A DNA stretch of 64,000 nt from Gp6-AA40 sp036274155. GTDB taxonomy: Bacteria; Acidobacteriota; Vicinamibacteria; Vicinamibacterales; UBA2999. Positions 16,734 through 24,662 of the stretch are shown here, in pieces. The notes under the pieces are model-generated. The model had not been told where the DNA came from and ran no database searches. It worked only from the letters and a program-made list of their open reading frames with translations. The DNA lies in assembly GCA_036274155.1 (NCBI GenBank), contig DASUGH010000165.1, positions 20,309 to 84,308 of the forward strand, written 5' to 3'. Every line of letters begins with the position of its first letter. The first letter of the stretch is position 1. The translations under genes were made by a program, and so were the position numbers.

Positions 16734-16857
16734 GCTGTGCAATTCTCCGCCGTCAGCTTCTCACAGGCGGTGGCCGCACCGGAAGGACGGCGGAGTTCCG
16801 GGGCCGCGTCACGCGCTTTCGTTTTCCGCGCTGCGCAAGTACGCTGAGGAGGAAGAG

Positions 16858-17844
16858 GTGACCTTGAATCCTACAGTCCGTTCATTCGACCTCGCCCATC
16901 TGGCCCATCTCGAGATCCTCACGCCGACGCCCGACGAAAGCCTGCACTTCTTCGTGAATGTGATGGGCATGACCGAAAGCGGCCGGCGCGGCGAGTCGGT
17001 GTACCTGAGAGGCTGGGACGACTACGAACATCACACGCTGAAGCTGACGGCTGCGAAGGTCCCGGGGATGGGACACTTCGCCTTCCGTGCCTCGAGCCCC
17101 GAGGCGTTGCAGCGGCGGGTCGACCTCATCAACCGTGCCGGGCTCGGGAAGGGATGGACAGATGGGGACCTCGGCCACGGACCGGCATTCGCCTTCACCA
17201 CGCCGGACGGGCACAACATGGAGGTCTATTACGAGACCGAATGGTATGTGGCGCCGCCCGAGCTGCGACCGTCGCTCAAGAACCAGGCGATGCGCTTCCC
17301 GGGGCGGGGCATCAACGTTCGCCGTCTCGACCATCTCAATCTGCTGACGTCGGACGTGGCGGAGTTGCGCCGCTTCATGGAGGACGTGCTCGGACTGCGC
17401 ACGACGGAAATGATCGTGCTCGACAGCGGCGAGGAGGCCGGCGCCTGGGTGACGGCGACCAACAAGACCTACGACGTGGCGTTCACGGCGGACCATTACG
17501 GCGCGCACGGCCGCTTTCATCATGCGACGTGGGCGGTCGATTCGAAGGAGGAGGTGCTGCGTGCCGCCGATATCTGTCTCGAGAACGGCGTGCGCATCGA
17601 GACCGGTCCGCACAAGCACGCCGTGCAGCAGACGTTCTTCCTGTACGTCTACGAGCCCGGCGGCACCCGCATCGAGGTGGACAGCGCCGGTGCGCGCCTG
17701 ATGCTCGCGCCCGACTGGCAGCCAATCGTCTGGACCGAGGCCGAACGCAGGAAAGGACAGGCGTGGGGACTCAAGACCGTCGAGAGTTTTCACACCTACG
17801 GGACACCGCCGATCGAGCACTACGTGGGGCCGCGCAAGAGATAG
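16858..17844 (+). CDS. Catechol 2,3-dioxygenase (vicinal oxygen chelate superfamily)
   Basis: 328 residues in two homologous halves. The C-terminal half carries the iron site: H159 (RRLDHLNLL), H222 (RFHHATWAV) and E273 (TRIEVDSAG); their spacing (63 and 51) is close to that of XylE (H153, H214, E265). The family opens catechols beside the diol, giving a muconic semialdehyde. The N-terminal half keeps 'HLAHLEIL' and 'HNMEVYYE' but is not catalytic in this family. The start is the GTG at 16858, with GAGGAGGAAG immediately upstream at 16846-16855; the frame runs further up but overlaps the PPK2 start region. No meta-pathway partner genes (hydrolase, semialdehyde dehydrogenase) are adjacent, so the physiological catechol is uncertain. 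Confidence 0.85.
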   Translation: MTLNPTVRSFDLAHLAHLEILTPTPDESLHFFVNVMGMTESGRRGESVYLRGWDDYEHHTLKLTAAKVPGMGHFAFRASSPEALQRRVDLINRAGLGKGWTDGDLGHGPAFAFTTPDGHNMEVYYETEWYVAPPELRPSLKNQAMRFPGRGINVRRLDHLNLLTSDVAELRRFMEDVLGLRTTEMIVLDSGEEAGAWVTATNKTYDVAFTADHYGAHGRFHHATWAVDSKEEVLRAADICLENGVRIETGPHKHAVQQTFFLYVYEPGGTRIEVDSAGARLMLAPDWQPIVWTEAERRKGQAWGLKTVESFHTYGTPPIEHYVGPRKR

Positions 17845-17868
17845 CGCTCGTTCTCGCGCCCGGGTACG

Positions 17869-18249
17869 ATGTCGCCCATCCACAGACGTCATCCATCCAG
17901 AGAGCGCCGCAGGCTCGGCCGGCGGCTGGAGATTGCCCTGCCGGTCGTGCTCGTCGCGCTTGTCGTCGTCGCGGCGGCGGTGGCCGTGCGTTACTTCATG
18001 GGGATCGAGGCGACGATCGGTTTCGACGAGGCCAACCGCGCGGCGGGCACGTTCCCGGCCATCGTCACCGTCGATCGCGACAGGCAGGTGCAGACGACGG
18101 CAATCTGCCGCGCCCGGCAGGACGGGCCAAGCGACTGCCGCGTCGTGGTGAAACTGCGAAGAGGAGACTATTTCATCCAGGTCCGGTTGAAGCACCCGGA
18201 CGGGCGGTGGACCCCCGACAGTGCCGCGGCCCTCATCGAGATCCGATGA
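17869..18249 (+). CDS. Small membrane-anchored protein of unknown function
   Basis: 126 residues. A very basic N-terminus (RRHPSRERRRLGRR) is followed by one strong membrane helix (LPVVLVALVVVAAAVAVRYF, about 25-44) and a soluble, probably periplasmic tail of about 80 residues with two cysteines (AICRAR, DCRVVV) that could form a disulfide. I do not recognise the family. It lies 24 bases after catechol 2,3-dioxygenase and 73 before the tautomerase, so it may be co-transcribed with them. Confidence 0.55.
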   Translation: MSPIHRRHPSRERRRLGRRLEIALPVVLVALVVVAAAVAVRYFMGIEATIGFDEANRAAGTFPAIVTVDRDRQVQTTAICRARQDGPSDCRVVVKLRRGDYFIQVRLKHPDGRWTPDSAAALIEIR

Positions 18250-18322
18250 GCGAGCGTCCCTGCGGCTGCCCGAAAAGCCGTTACACTGAAGTCTGACGGC
18301 ACCTGAGCTGACCAGAGGGAGC

Positions 18323-19414
18323 ATGAGCATCCAGACCGGCATTCCCTGCGTTCTCATGCGCGGCGGCACGTCGAAGGGCGCGTACTTTCTCGAGCGCGAC
18401 CTGCCAGCCGATCCGGCGGAGCGTGATCGTGTGCTCCTCTCCGTGATGGGTTCGCCGGATCCGCGTCAGATCGACGGCATCGGCGGCGCCGATCCGCTGA
18501 CCAGCAAGGTCGCCGTCATCTCGAAGTCGGAGCGCCCGGGCATCGACGTGGATTACCTGTTCTGCCAGGTGTTCGTCGATCAGGCGCTGGTCTCGACGGC
18601 GCAGAACTGCGGCAACATCCTCGCCGGGGTGGCGCCGTTTGCCATCGAGCAGCAACTCGTCACGGCCGAGAACGGCGTGACGAAAGTGCGAATCTTCATG
18701 GTGAATACGGGCCAGACGGTGGTCGCCACCGTGCAGACGCCCGATCGGCGGCCGATCTATCACGGCGGCGCCCGAATCGACGGCGTCCCTGGCAGCGGTG
18801 CGCCGATCGGACTGAGCTTTTCGGACGCGGCCGGTTCCATGAGCGGCTCTCTGCTGCCGACCGGTCACGAAGTGGATGTCGTGAACGGCGTGCCGCTCAC
18901 GCTGATCGACAACGGCATGCCGGTCGTCGTGATGCGGGCGTCGGACGTCGGCCGCACCGGGTACGAAAGCCGCGACGAACTGGACGCCGATACCGAGTTG
19001 AAGGCGCGACTCGAAGCGATCCGGTTGACCGTGGGCCCGATGATGAATCTCGGGAACGTCGCCGAGAAATCGGTGCCGAAGATGATCCTGGTGTCGCCGC
19101 CGAGGCAGGGTGGCCTCATCTCGACGCGTTCGTTCATTCCCCATCGCTGCCACGCGACGATCGGCGTCTTCGCGGCGCTCAGCGTCGCTACCGCGTGTCT
19201 GCTGCCCGGAAGTCCGGCGCACGGCATCGCCGCGATTCCGGCCGGACGCCGCAAGAACATGCTCGTGGAGCACCCGACGGGGGCCGCTCCCGTGGTGATT
19301 GAGGTGGGCGAGCAACAGGGGCGAGTGGTCGTGACCGAGGCGGCAATCGTCAGCACCGCCAGGCCGTTGTTCGTCGGCCAGGTACTCGTTCCGGCGTCCG
19401 TAGCGGCCGCCTGA
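18323..19414 (+). CDS. PrpF-family isomerase, probable 4-oxalomesaconate tautomerase (LigU/GalD type)
   Basis: 363 residues of the PrpF/DUF453 fold. Seen: IPCVLMRGGTSKGAYF at the N-terminus, DGIGGADPLTSKVAVI, a paired AQNCGNILAGVAPFA, and IPHRCHATIGVFAA near the C-terminus; these cysteine-bearing motifs are conserved in PrpF, GalD and LigU. In this setting, with ligI, ligC and ligAB 11-18 kb upstream on the same strand, isomerisation of 4-oxalomesaconate is the best guess; aconitate isomerisation for methylcitrate (PrpF) is the alternative but no prpB/C/D is present. Start: ATG at 18323 after AGAGGGAG. Followed by a run of hairpins. Confidence 0.75.
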   Translation: MSIQTGIPCVLMRGGTSKGAYFLERDLPADPAERDRVLLSVMGSPDPRQIDGIGGADPLTSKVAVISKSERPGIDVDYLFCQVFVDQALVSTAQNCGNILAGVAPFAIEQQLVTAENGVTKVRIFMVNTGQTVVATVQTPDRRPIYHGGARIDGVPGSGAPIGLSFSDAAGSMSGSLLPTGHEVDVVNGVPLTLIDNGMPVVVMRASDVGRTGYESRDELDADTELKARLEAIRLTVGPMMNLGNVAEKSVPKMILVSPPRQGGLISTRSFIPHRCHATIGVFAALSVATACLLPGSPAHGIAAIPAGRRKNMLVEHPTGAAPVVIEVGEQQGRVVVTEAAIVSTARPLFVGQVLVPASVAAA

Positions 19415-19426
19415 CAGGTCCCACAG

Positions 19427-19539
19427 GTCCGGGGCTGAAGCCGGACACTACATCTGCCACAGGTCCGGCTGAAGCCGGACCTGCGCTGTGACGGCGAGGC
19501 CCAAACAATCGCAGGGTCCGCCTTCTTAGGAGGCGGACC
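19427..19539. repeat. Cluster of three GGTCCGGC/GGTCCGCC hairpins downstream of the tautomerase gene
   Basis: Stem 1: GTCCGG (19427-19432) with CCGGAC (19441-19446). Stem 2 is perfect: AGGTCCGGC (19461-19469), TGAA, GCCGGACCT (19474-19482). Stem 3: GGTCCGCCT (19515-19523) with AGGCGGACC (19531-19539). Stems 1 and 2 are direct copies within a 34-bp repeat that includes CCACAGGTCC. They belong to the same family as the hairpins near 4.8, 7.3 and 60.9 kb. They could slow 3' exonucleases or stop transcription, but no T-run is present. Confidence 0.75.
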
Positions 19540-19581
19540 ATTCAGGCGACCAGTATTTCCGCTATTCGACCGCGCCAGAGT

Positions 19582-19899
19582 CTACCCGCTCGTTCTGACC
19601 GCCTGTACCAGCCGATAGAAGGCTTCGCGGTTCGCCGCCAGCTCACAGGCGACGTCCTCGAGGACCGCGTCGAGGAGCTCGGCTTCCATCGCCGGTAGCG
19701 CGCGCCTGATTGCCGCAATCGCGCCAGGACGGCCGTCGGAGTCGAAGGTGTACCGCGAGTGGGTGGCAGCGACCGCGGCGATGAGCCCCGTCAGCTCGCG
19801 TTCGAACGTCGGCAGGTCTTCGTGCAGCGGGCGCGGCGAGGCCGGCATTCGCCCGGCGCAGTCCCGCGCGAGGTCTTCAGGATTCGCGCGATCGATCAT
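19582..19899 (-). CDS. Small protein of unknown function
   Basis: 105 residues, mainly helical and acidic (EDLARDCAG, LPTFERELTGLIAAVAA, ALPAMEAELLDAVLEDVACELAANREAFYRLVQAV). No signal peptide, membrane helix or known motif. It lies downstream of the lipoprotein metallo-hydrolase on the same strand, separated by 45 bases that include a perfect 12-bp inverted repeat covering its own start codon (separate entry). Codon use fits the neighbours, but with no homologue recognised this remains a predicted gene. Confidence 0.45.
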   Translation of the reverse strand: MIDRANPEDLARDCAGRMPASPRPLHEDLPTFERELTGLIAAVAATHSRYTFDSDGRPGAIAAIRRALPAMEAELLDAVLEDVACELAANREAFYRLVQAVRTSG

Positions 19900-19924
19900 G
19901 GATCCTCATTGTTCCATGATCGAT
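19891..19924. promoter_or_regulatory. Perfect 12-bp inverted repeat over the start of the small protein gene
   Basis: ATCGATCATGGA (19891-19902) and TCCATGATCGAT (19913-19924), spaced by ten bases. In RNA the stem would hide the start codon (19897-19899, minus strand) of the small protein gene and lies 21 bases past the stop of the metallo-hydrolase gene. It may be an operator, a translational switch, or the stem of a terminator; no T-run follows on the minus strand. Confidence 0.5.
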
Positions 19925-19944
19925 GCGCTCGCGTGGACAACCCG

Positions 19945-21462
19945 TCAGTTCGTGCCTGCCGGTCCGACCGCTTTCACGAGCTCGCTGAAGACGTTGACGC
20001 CGCCGTGACCGCCGGCGTTCCTGTCGACACGCAGGTTCAGCGAGCGAACCGATTTCAGCAGGTGCTCGGCTTCCGGAGTACTTGCGCCGCCCGTGCCGGG
20101 GAAGAACAGGTCGCTCTGGAACAGCACGTGCGTCGAGGGCACGTAAGCGACGACCATCGAGTCGACGTGCGGCGAGCCTTTGATGACATACAGTTCCAGG
20201 CTCTGGCCCGCCTCGGTAATCACGCGCTTTTCCTCGAACGTCTGCAGCGAGCCCACCTGCCGTCCCAGGGTGCGGTTCGTCGCGAGATCGTCCGGCGGGT
20301 TGGAATGGGGCGCGTCGATGAGCGCCCGCAGCGCGCTTTCGTGTGCCCGCGCGGCGATCACCGTGGCTCCCCGCGCGACCATGCCGCGAACGCCGCCGAC
20401 GTGATCGAAATGCGGGTGCGTCACCGCGACGTAGCGGACCGGCTTGCGCGGAAACTGCATCGTCAGCTGCTTCACCAGCGTTTTGCTCTGCGCCTCGGTA
20501 TACGGCGCTTCGACGACCGCCAGGAACGTTGGAAACTCGACGATGAGGCTGTTGTGCGAGTAGGCCTGGGCGAAGAACACCTGATTGGCCACTTGTATCA
20601 GCCGTACCGGGGAATAGTCGGCGCCGAAGCCGAGGACTCGATCGGTCTCTGGCGACGCGTCGTCGGGAACGGTAAACACCCGCATCGCTTCGGCGTCGTC
20701 GACCGCCGCGGAGGCGAACTGCACGTCGGCGTAGGGCTGACCGGCTTTGCGAATCGTGATCTTGTGCGGCAGTTTGACGCCGCCCACGTCGCGGTAGTCC
20801 TCCAGGACGTACTGCGCCCGGACATCGCCCAGAATCGTTTCAGTATCGTCGGTCTCGAAACCGGTGATCAGCTTCGAGTCGGGATCGAAGTAGAACCCCA
20901 CACTGTCGCCGCCGAGCGAGGTGATGCCGAAGCGCTGGACGCGGCCGTTGAGCAACCTGTTCTCGGTCCTGTTCGACGACACCGTGCGAGCAGCCATCAA
21001 GGCGAGGGCGACGACGCTTCGTTTGAGCGCCATGCCCGGCGAGTTCTGTGTCCCCCAGCTGAAAAGCCCGGAGGCCGACATGACGGCAAGCGGGCGGCCA
21101 CCGACTCGTTCGAGACCGACGGTCCGGTCACCCTGCCTGGTCAGGACTTCCTGCCGGTGCTGCGAGAACCCGCTGGCCGTCTGAATCTCGTACTCGAGCG
21201 CCGCCCGATTGCCGGCGAGGTCGAGCGTCTCCTCGACGTCGAGCAGCTGCGCCGGAACGTCCGGCTCGCCGGTTCTGACCTGCTGACCGATCGCCGAACG
21301 CGAGCCTCGGCCACCGCGCATGACGTAGTTCTGCAGGTTGCGAACCCGTTCGCCGCCCATCGCCTGCACGGCGTCCTGCGCCAGCTCCTGGGTGCCTGGC
21401 GCCGAACAGCCGGCCGCTCCGAGGGCCAGCCCCGCGCAGACGATCAGCACGAATCGCCGCAT
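19945..21462 (-). CDS. Lipoprotein metallo-beta-lactamase-fold hydrolase
   Basis: 505 residues. The N-terminus is a lipoprotein signal ending in a lipobox (ALGAAGC), so anchored in the periplasm or outer membrane. Residues about 60-290 form a beta-rich region resembling a LolA/outer-membrane lipoprotein carrier-like domain (no firm family). The C-terminal 230 residues are an MBL fold with the metal motif THPHFDHVGG, further histidines in GSPHVDSMV, and D in QSDLFF. The start at 21462 is chosen because GGAGG lies six bases upstream; the ATG at 21468 abuts that site. Divergent from the small barrel gene. Substrate unknown; quinoprotein relay/MBL proteins share this layout. Confidence 0.75.
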   Translation of the reverse strand: MRRFVLIVCAGLALGAAGCSAPGTQELAQDAVQAMGGERVRNLQNYVMRGGRGSRSAIGQQVRTGEPDVPAQLLDVEETLDLAGNRAALEYEIQTASGFSQHRQEVLTRQGDRTVGLERVGGRPLAVMSASGLFSWGTQNSPGMALKRSVVALALMAARTVSSNRTENRLLNGRVQRFGITSLGGDSVGFYFDPDSKLITGFETDDTETILGDVRAQYVLEDYRDVGGVKLPHKITIRKAGQPYADVQFASAAVDDAEAMRVFTVPDDASPETDRVLGFGADYSPVRLIQVANQVFFAQAYSHNSLIVEFPTFLAVVEAPYTEAQSKTLVKQLTMQFPRKPVRYVAVTHPHFDHVGGVRGMVARGATVIAARAHESALRALIDAPHSNPPDDLATNRTLGRQVGSLQTFEEKRVITEAGQSLELYVIKGSPHVDSMVVAYVPSTHVLFQSDLFFPGTGGASTPEAEHLLKSVRSLNLRVDRNAGGHGGVNVFSELVKAVGPAGTN

Positions 21463-21763
21463 CCGCATCCTCCACCCGAAACATCGGTAGAACCGCCACT
21501 GCGGTTGAGCTTGTTGTGCTGTTTAGCGAACTCGATCAACTGCCCCACGCACTCTAATTGAATTTCCCCTTCGGAATTTTGGAGAGGGCCAAAGATCAGG
21601 TGCGGCCCACAACCGTCAGCGATCTGACGGAACCGATGATTCTCGAACAAAATTTCACAATTTCGTCGATGCGACCGCCGCGGCATTGTTCGTGCTGACT
21701 GAGCGCCCTGACACGCGCGAGGATCACACCGCGCTATTACAAGCACCAGGAGGACTGTCTTCA

Positions 21764-22357
21764 ATGAAGAAATGCGTTCTGACGCTTGCGGCCGCGGCTG
21801 CCGTATTGTTCGGCACTTCCTTGCCCGCAAGCGCCCAATCGACGACGAACATGCCGACGTTCGAGCTCTCGGCGGGGTATCAGTGGCTCAAGAGCACCGG
21901 GGACGTGGATCAGTCCTTCCCGTTCGGATTGGCAGTTGACGCCGCCCGCAATTTCGGAGCTCTCGGCATCGTCGCCGAAGGTGGCTGGTCAATGGATTCC
22001 GACGATGAAGCCCCAAACGACCTGATGTTCAACTTTTTCCATGTCGGCGGCGGTGTCCGGTACACGGCTCGGAAGCATGCGCGCCTGTGGCCGTATGCAC
22101 AGGTCCTTGCGGGGGTGGCGATCGATCACACGAGCGGCGATATCGACGGCGTTGACGTAGGCGACCTCTTCGAAGATACGACGAACACGCACTTCATGCT
22201 GCAGCCTGGCGGCGGCGTGACGTGGGTTGCCGGCGACGGGTGGGGGATCGTCGGTGCCGTGGACTACCGGCGCGTGTTCCTCGATGAAGAGACGGACGGC
22301 AGCTCGGGGCTGAATCAGGTCCGGGTGTTCGTGGGCGTCCGCATGATTCTCGACTAG
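21764..22357 (+). CDS. Small outer-membrane beta-barrel protein, paralogue 1
   Basis: 197 residues. Signal peptide MKKCVLTLAAAAAVLFG...ASAQ, then an eight-strand-type barrel pattern with glycine and aromatic alternation (FELSAGYQWLKS, NFFHVGGGVRYTARKHARLWPYAQVLAG, FMLQPGGGVTWVAGDGWGIVGAVDYRRVF in parts) and a C-terminal strand 'VFVGVRMILD'. Resembles OmpA-like/OmpW-size barrels. The start is the ATG at 21764 with AGGAGGA at 21749-21755; the longer frame has no signal at its start. The next gene is a clear paralogue, so this is a tandem duplication. Role unknown. Confidence 0.75.
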   Translation: MKKCVLTLAAAAAVLFGTSLPASAQSTTNMPTFELSAGYQWLKSTGDVDQSFPFGLAVDAARNFGALGIVAEGGWSMDSDDEAPNDLMFNFFHVGGGVRYTARKHARLWPYAQVLAGVAIDHTSGDIDGVDVGDLFEDTTNTHFMLQPGGGVTWVAGDGWGIVGAVDYRRVFLDEETDGSSGLNQVRVFVGVRMILD

Positions 22358-22387
22358 TTCCTCGTGAAGCGACCTCCTCGCTTCGGC

Positions 22388-22428
22388 ATGCAGGCCCGGG
22401 CGTTCGCGTCCGGGCCTGTATGTTTCTG
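22388..22428 (+). terminator. Rho-independent terminator after the first barrel gene
   Basis: A 15-bp stem (ATGCAGGCCCGGGCG with CGTCCGGGCCTGTAT, two G-T pairs) closes on a TTCG tetraloop and is followed by GTTTCTGT. It starts 31 bases after the stop of the first barrel gene and 73 bases before the second, so the two paralogues are likely separate transcripts or differentially expressed. Confidence 0.75.
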
Positions 22429-22500
22429 TACCGATTCCCCGACGCTTCCTTCATCGCGGCTTGTGTCACGAGGGCGCGCCTGCCCGAACCGGAGGACTTC

Positions 22501-23073
22501 ATGACCACTCGCATTTCGACCTGCGCAGCCGCATGGCTGATGCTGGTCGCATGTTCAGCATCGGCCAACGCGCAAACCACGGCGACCAACGCAATCCCGA
22601 AATTCGAGGTGGGCGGCGGCTATCAGTGGGTCGACGTCGGCAGCGATCTGGTCGACAACACGTTCCCCGGCGGATTGGGGCTCGACGTCGCCGTGTACCG
22701 TTGGGGGCAGCTTGCGCTGGCCGGCGAACTTGGATGGTCTCATGATTCTTCGGAGGCGTTCGGCAACTCGGTCAGCAGCACGCTGTTCCATATCGGCGCC
22801 GGGCCACGATTTGCCATCCCGCTCGCCGTCAGGGCGTTGCCGTACGCTCAGGCGTTCATCGGCTATGCAAGGAATTCGAGCTCGGCAACCTTCAGCGGCA
22901 CCACACTGGAGGCTTCGGCAAACGCGTTCATGTTCCAGTTCGGTGGCGGCGCCACGGTGAAGATGGGGAACAACTGGGGTCTGTTCGGGGATTTGTCGTA
23001 CCGACACGCTTTTTACGACAACGCGACTGACGAATTCCAGCTGTACCTCGGCGCGCGGTTCTTCGTCAACTGA
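22501..23073 (+). CDS. Small outer-membrane beta-barrel protein, paralogue 2
   Basis: 190 residues. Signal peptide CAAAWLMLVACSASANAQ, then the same barrel pattern as its neighbour: FEVGGGYQWVDVG, ALAGELGWSHDSS, LFHIGAGPRFAIPLAVRALPYAQAFIGYA (in parts), FQFGGGATVKMGNNWGLFGDLSYRHAFYD (in parts), ending LYLGARFFVN with the C-terminal aromatic near-end strand. Position-by-position likeness to the upstream gene (GGGYQW, FHxGxGxR, PYAQ, GGGxTxxxGxxWG, DYRR/SYRH) shows tandem duplication and divergence. Start: ATG at 22501 with GGAGGAC upstream. Confidence 0.75.
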   Translation: MTTRISTCAAAWLMLVACSASANAQTTATNAIPKFEVGGGYQWVDVGSDLVDNTFPGGLGLDVAVYRWGQLALAGELGWSHDSSEAFGNSVSSTLFHIGAGPRFAIPLAVRALPYAQAFIGYARNSSSATFSGTTLEASANAFMFQFGGGATVKMGNNWGLFGDLSYRHAFYDNATDEFQLYLGARFFVN

Positions 23074-23483
23074 CCTTCAGAGACTCAGCGGGCGAAAACG
23101 GAGATCTCGGAGGAACGGGACAAGCCTACACGGAGCAACGGAGAAACGGAGACGAACGGAGCGAGCTTCCTCACGCATTCAGAAGGTGGGTCGCCGGCCT
23201 TTTGGCCGGCGATCCCTGCCGCGCGAAGCGCGGGCCCACCTCGGACTGATTGGCGACGTCAGTCAGTGTGACCAGAACTCCGTTCGTCTCCGTTTCTCCG
23301 TTGCTCCGTGTGAGCTTGTCCCGTTTCTCCGTGACCTCCGTTCTCCCGGGAGCGTATCGTCGCACCACCCACTCCGCCCGGAGGGTGTGATCCGCATCGT
23401 TGAGGGGCGCCCGGTGACACCGATCGCCGCGCGTCCTGCCGCCGTTGATATACTGGTTTTTTCCCCAGTACGATTCCACGCTC
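23074..23483. other. Intergenic region occupied by a nested inverted-repeat element
   Basis: 410 bases without a believable gene. Bases 23097-23342 are the nested inverted repeat described separately. The remaining 140 bases before the aminotransferase include TTGATATACTGG near 23452 that could serve as an AT-richer promoter segment; no clear -35/-10 pair is assigned. Confidence 0.6.
23097..23342. repeat. Nested inverted repeat: 65-bp arms around a three-way-junction core
   Basis: The left arm 23097-23161 (many CGGAG steps) and right arm 23278-23342 are reverse complements at about 60 of 65 positions by eye, the first 34 without a mismatch. The core 23185-23240 has an outer stem GGTGGG/CCCACC and two inner hairpins: TCGCCGGCC-TTTT-GGCCGGCGA (23191-23212) and CCGCGC-GAA-GCGCGG (23219-23233). 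There is no open frame for a transposase, so it resembles a miniature inverted-repeat element with a REP-like passenger. The arms' CTCCGT phrases resemble a repeat type common in environmental genomes (my recollection). Confidence 0.8.
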
Positions 23484-24662
23484 ATGACTCTTGCTGAACG
23501 AATGTCCCGCATCGGGACCGAATCCGCGTTCGAAGTCCTCGTCAAGGCCAAGGCCCTCGAGCAGCAGGGCAAATCGGTCGTGCACCTTGAAATCGGCCAG
23601 CCCGATTTCCCGACGCCGCGTCATGTGATCGATGCGGGCAAGCGTGCCCTCGACGAAGGCTGGACCGGCTACGGCCCGACTGCCGGATTCCCTGAATTTC
23701 GCGAGCTGATAGCCGCCTACGTGTCGCGCACCCGGGGGATACAGGTAGGCGCCGACAACGTGTGCGTCGTTCCCGGGGGCAAGCCCATCATGTTCTTCAC
23801 GATGATGGCGGTCGTCGAGCCTGGCGACGAGGTGATCTACCCGAATCCGGGGTTCCCGATCTACGAGTCGGTCATCGAATTCCTCGGCGCCAAGGCGGTG
23901 CCGATGCCGCTCGTGGAGAGCCGGGGATTCTCGTTCGATCTCGAGGTCTTCGCATCGAAGCTCTCGAGCCGGACGAAGATGGTGGTGCTCAATTCGCCAG
24001 CCAATCCCACCGGCGGGGTCATTCCGCGCGACGACCTGGCGCGCATTGCCGATCTCCTGAAGGATCGCGACGTCATCATCCTGAGCGACGAGATCTACTC
24101 GCGCATCCACTACGGCGAGCCGCCGCAGTCGATCACGCAGTTCGACGGCATTCTCGACAAGACCGTCATCCTCGACGGTTTCTCGAAGACCTATTCGATG
24201 ACCGGCTGGAGGCTCGGCTACGGCGTGATGCCGCGCTGGCTCGCCGATGCCGTCAATCTGCTCATGGTCAACTCCAACTCCTGCACGGCCAGCTTCACGC
24301 AGCGCGCCGGCATGGCGGCGCTGACAGGGCCGCAGGACTGCGTTGCCGCGATGGTCGAGGAGTTCCGGAAACGCCGCGACGTGATCGTGCGCGGTCTGAA
24401 CGCCATCCCCGGCTTCCGCTGCACGCAGCCGGATGGCGCGTTCTACGCGTTCCCCAACGTGTCTGCAACCGGCATGTCGTCGCGTGAGCTCGCTGATCTG
24501 CTGCTCTACGAGGCAGGTGTGGCTGCGTTGAGCGGCACGGCGTTCGGCAGTTACGGGGAAGGCTACCTGCGCTTCAGCTACGCCACCTCGCTCGAGAACA
24601 TCGAGGAAGCGCTCGCGCGGATACAGAACGTGTCGGCGCGCTGGACGGCAGCCGTCCGCTAG
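23484..24662 (+). CDS. PLP-dependent aminotransferase, aspartate aminotransferase type (class I/II)
   Basis: 392 residues. Fold type I aminotransferase: 'HLEIGQPDFPTP', 'GYGPTAGFPEFREL', 'NSPANPTGGVI', the cofactor-binding aspartate and tyrosine in LSDEIYSRIHYG, the Schiff-base lysine in GFSKTYSMTGWRLGYG, and arginine of the C-terminal substrate carboxylate site in YLRFSYATS. This is the AspC/AlaA-like subgroup that moves amino groups among aspartate, alanine or aromatic residues and 2-oxoacids; the exact donor is not resolved. Start: ATG at 23484, where the family N-terminus begins. Its stop overlaps that of the convergent aminopeptidase gene by a shared CTAG. Confidence 0.9.
   Translation: MTLAERMSRIGTESAFEVLVKAKALEQQGKSVVHLEIGQPDFPTPRHVIDAGKRALDEGWTGYGPTAGFPEFRELIAAYVSRTRGIQVGADNVCVVPGGKPIMFFTMMAVVEPGDEVIYPNPGFPIYESVIEFLGAKAVPMPLVESRGFSFDLEVFASKLSSRTKMVVLNSPANPTGGVIPRDDLARIADLLKDRDVIILSDEIYSRIHYGEPPQSITQFDGILDKTVILDGFSKTYSMTGWRLGYGVMPRWLADAVNLLMVNSNSCTASFTQRAGMAALTGPQDCVAAMVEEFRKRRDVIVRGLNAIPGFRCTQPDGAFYAFPNVSATGMSSRELADLLLYEAGVAALSGTAFGSYGEGYLRFSYATSLENIEEALARIQNVSARWTAAVR

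Noticed and set aside
16882..18369. 495-codon minus-strand frame opposite catechol 2,3-dioxygenase
   Set aside because: Antisense to a gene with correctly spaced catalytic residues; composition is shadow-like.
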